This document shows positions 62,125 to 64,000 of a stretch of DNA of 64,000 bases, in pieces. Location: NCBI GenBank assembly GCA_000634115.1, contig JFLJ01000113.1, positions 62,001 to 126,000 on the forward strand, read 5' to 3'. Origin of the DNA: Prochlorococcus sp. scB241_528O2 (GTDB taxonomy: Bacteria > Cyanobacteriota > Cyanobacteriia > PCC-6307 > Cyanobiaceae). The translations under genes were made by a program, and so were the position numbers. A model generated the notes under the pieces. That model was not told where the DNA came from. It searched no databases and worked only from the letters and a program-made list of their open reading frames with translations. The first letter of the stretch is position 1; every line of letters begins with the position of its first letter.

Positions 62125-62574
62125 TTAACTTTTCTCTTCAAAATTTTGAGTTGCAGGTTTGAAGGCGTCTTTTGCTCGTTTTATGTTCATTGGAATATTC
62201 TCAATACCAAAAAAAGATCCAGGCTCCTTATCCCAACTAGCTGATAATATTCCAAAACTCAATCCTGCAATACCTAATAAGAAAAACAATGCTGAGATTG
62301 CAATTGTTGAAGAAGGAGGTATTTCAGCAATATTTCTTGTAACGATAATATAGCTAACGACAAAAACCGACATTCCTAATATCGTCGGTATTCCTGCTGC
62401 AAAAAAAATTCTTTTTGCCATTCTATCAGCTACATATTTAGGTATCCCACTTGTAGAAGACTTTGCTATATTAACTTTTTCTGATTTTTTTTCTAGATTT
62501 GCGAAAGCTGTTTTTTCTGATATATCTTTTTTCTTTTTATTAAGTATCTTTTTTTTTGATTGTTTGTTTTTCAT
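62125..62574 (-). CDS. PAM68-like (DUF3464) membrane protein
   Basis: 149 aa; IPKYVADRMAKRIFFAAGIPTILGMSVFVVSYII...GLSFGILSASWD. Confidence 0.85.
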   Translation of the reverse strand: MKNKQSKKKILNKKKKDISEKTAFANLEKKSEKVNIAKSSTSGIPKYVADRMAKRIFFAAGIPTILGMSVFVVSYIIVTRNIAEIPPSSTIAISALFFLLGIAGLSFGILSASWDKEPGSFFGIENIPMNIKRAKDAFKPATQNFEEKS

Positions 62575-62583
62575 AGATTGAAA

Positions 62584-62853
62584 TCATCCTCTGATTCCAA
62601 TTTTCTTTACTAAATCATGATATTTTTGGATGTTTTTGTCTTTTATGTAAGATAGTAATCTTTTCCTTTTTCCAATCATTTTTAATAATCCTTGCCTTGA
62701 GGCAAAATCATGGATATTTCCTTGTAGATGGTCACTTAATTTTGAAATTCTTTTAGAAAGCATTGCAATTTGTACTTCCGCAGATCCAGTATCAGTTGCA
62801 TGAACTTGATGGGATTTAATAAGTTCCTGTTTTTCAGCAGTATCTAATGACAT
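62584..62853 (-). CDS. rpsO: 30S ribosomal protein S15
   Basis: 89 aa; [26 protein letters not shown]...[18 protein letters not shown]. Confidence 0.97.
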   Translation of the reverse strand: MSLDTAEKQELIKSHQVHATDTGSAEVQIAMLSKRISKLSDHLQGNIHDFASRQGLLKMIGKRKRLLSYIKDKNIQKYHDLVKKIGIRG

Positions 62854-62886
62854 AAATTTTATTATCCTTGAATCTATTCTACTATG

Positions 62887-63564
62887 TTATCTGACTATAT
62901 TACTACTATCATTTTCTAAATAGTTCATAGCCAACTTCAGTAAATTTTCAAATGATATATTTTTATCGTTCTTACTAATTAGTTCGTTGTCTTTTTTAAT
63001 AATTGTCAAAATACCATTGATTTCTTTCTTCGTATAATTTAAAGATTGAAGTGTTAACTGAAGGTCCTCTAACATTTTATTTATTTCATTATTCATAATT
63101 GGAAATTCTTCGTGAGTGGTATTTTCGTCAATTTGTAATTCATTTATAAATTTACTCTTTAATTCTAAAATTAACCTATCAGCCATTTTTTGACCTATAC
63201 CAGGAACGGTACAAATTAATTTTCTGTTTTGGGTTTTAATTGCATTGATTACTTCAGTGATGGTAAATTTATTTAATATACCCATACCGATTTGAGATCC
63301 AATACCTCTAATATTTAAAATTTTAATAAAAAAATTTTTTTGATCGTTCGATTTAAATCCAAAAAACAAATCTGAATCTTCTTTCTTTATGTGTTTTATC
63401 CAAAGAGTAATGTTCTTATTACAAAGCTTATTTGTTTTTAATTTGAGAAATAAGGACTCTAGTATTTGAATTTCGTATCCTAATCCTTGACAATTTATTA
63501 AAACAAAAAATTTTTGATTTGTTTGCCATGATTCGACTAGATCCCCACTTATCCAGCTAATCAA
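62887..63564 (-). CDS. ruvA: Holliday junction branch migration protein RuvA
   Basis: 225 aa; MISWISGDLVESW, LNIRGIGSQIGMGIL, VPGIGQKMADRLILELKSK. Confidence 0.93.
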   Translation of the reverse strand: MISWISGDLVESWQTNQKFFVLINCQGLGYEIQILESLFLKLKTNKLCNKNITLWIKHIKKEDSDLFFGFKSNDQKNFFIKILNIRGIGSQIGMGILNKFTITEVINAIKTQNRKLICTVPGIGQKMADRLILELKSKFINELQIDENTTHEEFPIMNNEINKMLEDLQLTLQSLNYTKKEINGILTIIKKDNELISKNDKNISFENLLKLAMNYLENDSSNIVR

Positions 63565-63921
63565 TTAACCACCATCCACTTGACATCCAATAAGTGCTCC
63601 GGCGGTTCCACCAGCAGGCACTGCCCAAAATCTATCTTTCCCTCTAGAGGAAGAAAGTGCTATTCCGGCTCCTAGAATGCCCCCAATAACAGAACCTTCT
63701 CTACAGTCATTATCATCTATTTTTTCAACTTTAGTTTGACCTCCACAGGGGATAACAACATCAACTTCATAGCTTTTTACGAAGCCTGGGCTTGATTTAG
63801 TTCCGGGAATATATTCTTCTCTATATTCAGTTCTTGTACAAGTTACTGATTTTGGAGTAGTTGCATTAACTTGAAGAATAGGAGAAAAACAAAACAAAAA
63901 AGTTAAATAGAAAAATTTCAC
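63565..63921 (-). CDS. Hypothetical exported glycine-zipper-like protein
   Basis: 118 aa; signal peptide; SVIGGILGAGIALSSSRGKDRFWAVPAGGTAGALIGCQVDGG. Confidence 0.7.
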   Translation of the reverse strand: MKFFYLTFLFCFSPILQVNATTPKSVTCTRTEYREEYIPGTKSSPGFVKSYEVDVVIPCGGQTKVEKIDDNDCREGSVIGGILGAGIALSSSRGKDRFWAVPAGGTAGALIGCQVDGG

Positions 63922-64000
63922 TGTTTTTTTTATTCTATTAACAGTCTAGGTCTTTTTGATTATTTTGGGAGTAGAAATAATAGTTCCTAATAAAACTAAT

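Noticed and set aside
1-64000. CRISPR arrays, transposons, prophage, rRNA
   Set aside because: No regularly spaced repeats, transposase, integrase or phage structural genes, or rRNA sequence recognised on reading

Overview
This 64 kb window is AT-rich, gene-dense cyanobacterial chromosome. Gene content and protein style are those of a high-light Prochlorococcus; the strain cannot be fixed from the sequence alone. It holds about 60 confident protein-coding genes and one tRNA (Pro-GGG), with no rRNA, CRISPR array, prophage or transposase. Much of it is core carbon and housekeeping metabolism: rpe (partial), glpX, hemA, glgC, gnd, pgl, ilvD, upp, purS/purQ, tandem class II and class I fructose-bisphosphate aldolases, accD, prk, leuB, lpxD, proB, hisA, pgsA, nth, uppP, msrA, trpD, carA, rlmB, gatA, dnaE, rpsO and ruvA. 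The most notable observations are: (1) a 5'-truncated, frameshifted urtE (urea ABC transporter ATPase) fused to the 3' end of a glucosylglycerate synthase gene, a scar of lost urea uptake; (2) an iron-linked neighbourhood with three Fur-box-like palindromes, ferritin, a Cys-rich Crp/Fnr regulator, a membrane zinc-ribbon protein and an unlisted 40-aa Cys/Lys-rich micro-ORF; (3) a complete STAS-domain gene with no ATG/GTG/TTG start and apparent ATA initiation behind a perfect GGAGG, absent from the supplied ORF track; (4) a compact glucosylglycerate synthesis/phosphorolysis/glycerate-kinase locus; (5) a translationally coupled operon of poorly characterised genes (ruvX, GNAT-like, CofE-like ligase, thioredoxin-like, DUF3685); (6) a DUF296-glutaredoxin fusion; and (7) a 4 kb stretch of tiny, mostly orphan ORFs. 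Family names come from my own recognition of the translations; no searches were run.
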